Assembly (NCBI GenBank): GCA_007128555.1 | Contig: SKXF01000250.1 | Coordinates: 1-7,894 of the forward strand | DNA length: 7,894 nucleotides | Reading direction: 5' to 3' | DNA from: Clostridia bacterium | GTDB lineage: Bacteria > Bacillota_E > SLMV01 > PUMD01 | Shown here: piece by piece, positions 7,566 to 7,894 of the stretch | Layout: each line of letters begins with the position of its first letter | Numbering within the stretch: position 1 is the stretch's first letter | Notes under the pieces: generated by a model | Seen by the model: the letters and a program-made list of their open reading frames with translations, nothing else | The model's database searches: none | Told to the model about the DNA's origin: nothing | Program-made: the position numbers and the translations under genes

Positions 7566-7575
7566 TCTCATGAGA
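7566..7575. repeat. Perfect palindrome in the leader of the 534-residue gene
   Basis: TCTCATGAGA is a perfect 10-base palindrome about 40 bases upstream of the minus-strand start codon. It lies between the candidate promoter and the Shine-Dalgarno site. It could be an operator for a dimeric regulator. A palindrome this short also occurs by chance. Confidence 0.25.
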
Positions 7576-7633
7576 TTGAAACGCACAGATCGCTCATTAC
7601 TTCGCCTGTAAACGGATCAATCGTATCCTGAAC

Positions 7634-7660
7634 GTACTACAGCCTCCGAGATGCCGTCAA
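7634..7660 (-). promoter_or_regulatory. Possible promoter for the 534-residue gene
   Basis: Read on the minus strand, TTGACG (7660-7655) is followed after 15 bases by TAGTAC (7639-7634), or after 18 bases by TACGTT (7636-7631). The -35 box is good but both -10 candidates are mediocre. The leader would be about 100 bases long. Confidence 0.3.
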
Positions 7661-7845
7661 GGTAAGCTGTTCAAGACAGGGCATCTGCCGGGGTCCCGGT
7701 ATTGATTAGCTCAACTCCAGCATTTTCTGTTGACGGGACACGGCTCCACTCGCATGAAGAAGGCAACTCTGGTGAGCCTGTATATAAGGGCCTGTCTGAT
7801 CAGCGGTCTGGTGAGGGACCCCAGGCTGTGGTGGCAGGTCGGCTC

Positions 7846-7894
7846 ATGAAGCTCCCCAGCCCGAACGACGCAATAGTTCAAGAAACAGTTGGAG
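7846..7894 (+). CDS. Possible 5' end of a gene truncated by the window edge
   Basis: An ATG at 7846 opens a frame that runs to the last base and encodes MKLPSPNDAIVQETVG. The MKLP...A.V opening resembles the start of small toxin-associated or hypothetical proteins of the DUF6883 type, but sixteen residues are too few to assign. The start overlaps by ATGA with the stop of a 31-codon frame. The ribosome binding site is weak (an AGG seven bases upstream). It is called only because it stays open and begins in a protein-like way. Confidence 0.25.
   Translation, partial: MKLPSPNDAIVQETVG

Larger units (their letters stand above)
7526..7894. other. Right-hand intergenic region
   Basis: This stretch carries the upstream signals of the minus-strand gene: the Shine-Dalgarno site, a 10-base palindrome at 7566-7575 and a possible promoter at 7634-7660. 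Towards the right edge it holds a plus-strand TTGACG (7730-7735) and a 31-codon reading frame (7754-7849). The stop of that frame overlaps the ATG of a frame that stays open to the window end. I see no RNA gene here. Confidence 0.4.

Overview
The window is a stretch of bacterial chromosome of moderately high GC content. It carries four genes on the plus strand, one long gene on the minus strand that converges on them, and possibly the first codons of a sixth gene at the right edge. Every gene I call has a purine-rich Shine-Dalgarno sequence 5-9 bases or so upstream of its start. Several of these are near-perfect AGGAGG, which suggests a Bacillota-like or similar Gram-positive-type lineage. That is an inference from style only: no rRNA or other phylogenetic marker is present. 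I see no mobile element, CRISPR array, tRNA or rRNA.

Layout, left to right. Bases 1-307 hold a leader with one candidate promoter. An M20D-type metal amidohydrolase (308-1477) is followed after 102 bases by a tandem-domain GNAT acetyltransferase (1580-2536); the two may be co-transcribed. A 238-base gap holds the best promoter in the window (TTGACG, 17-base spacer, TACTAT). It drives an MFS exporter of the fosmidomycin-resistance (Fsr) type (2775-4004). A 269-base gap with inverted repeats precedes an M81/MlrC-family zinc metallopeptidase (4274-5743). A strong 12-bp hairpin then separates this plus-strand block from the minus-strand gene 7525-5921. That gene encodes a 534-residue soluble protein I do not recognise as a named family. 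Its C-terminal third carries a Cys-His-Asp arrangement resembling the transglutaminase-like (papain-fold) core. The last 369 bases hold its upstream region and a possible rightward gene cut by the window end.

The plus-strand genes are a loose functional neighbourhood: two zinc-type amide or peptide hydrolases, one acetyltransferase and one drug-type transporter. This suits uptake, export or breakdown of acylated amino acids, small peptides or amide-containing natural products. The substrate cannot be read from the sequence. The most novel item is the 534-residue protein.
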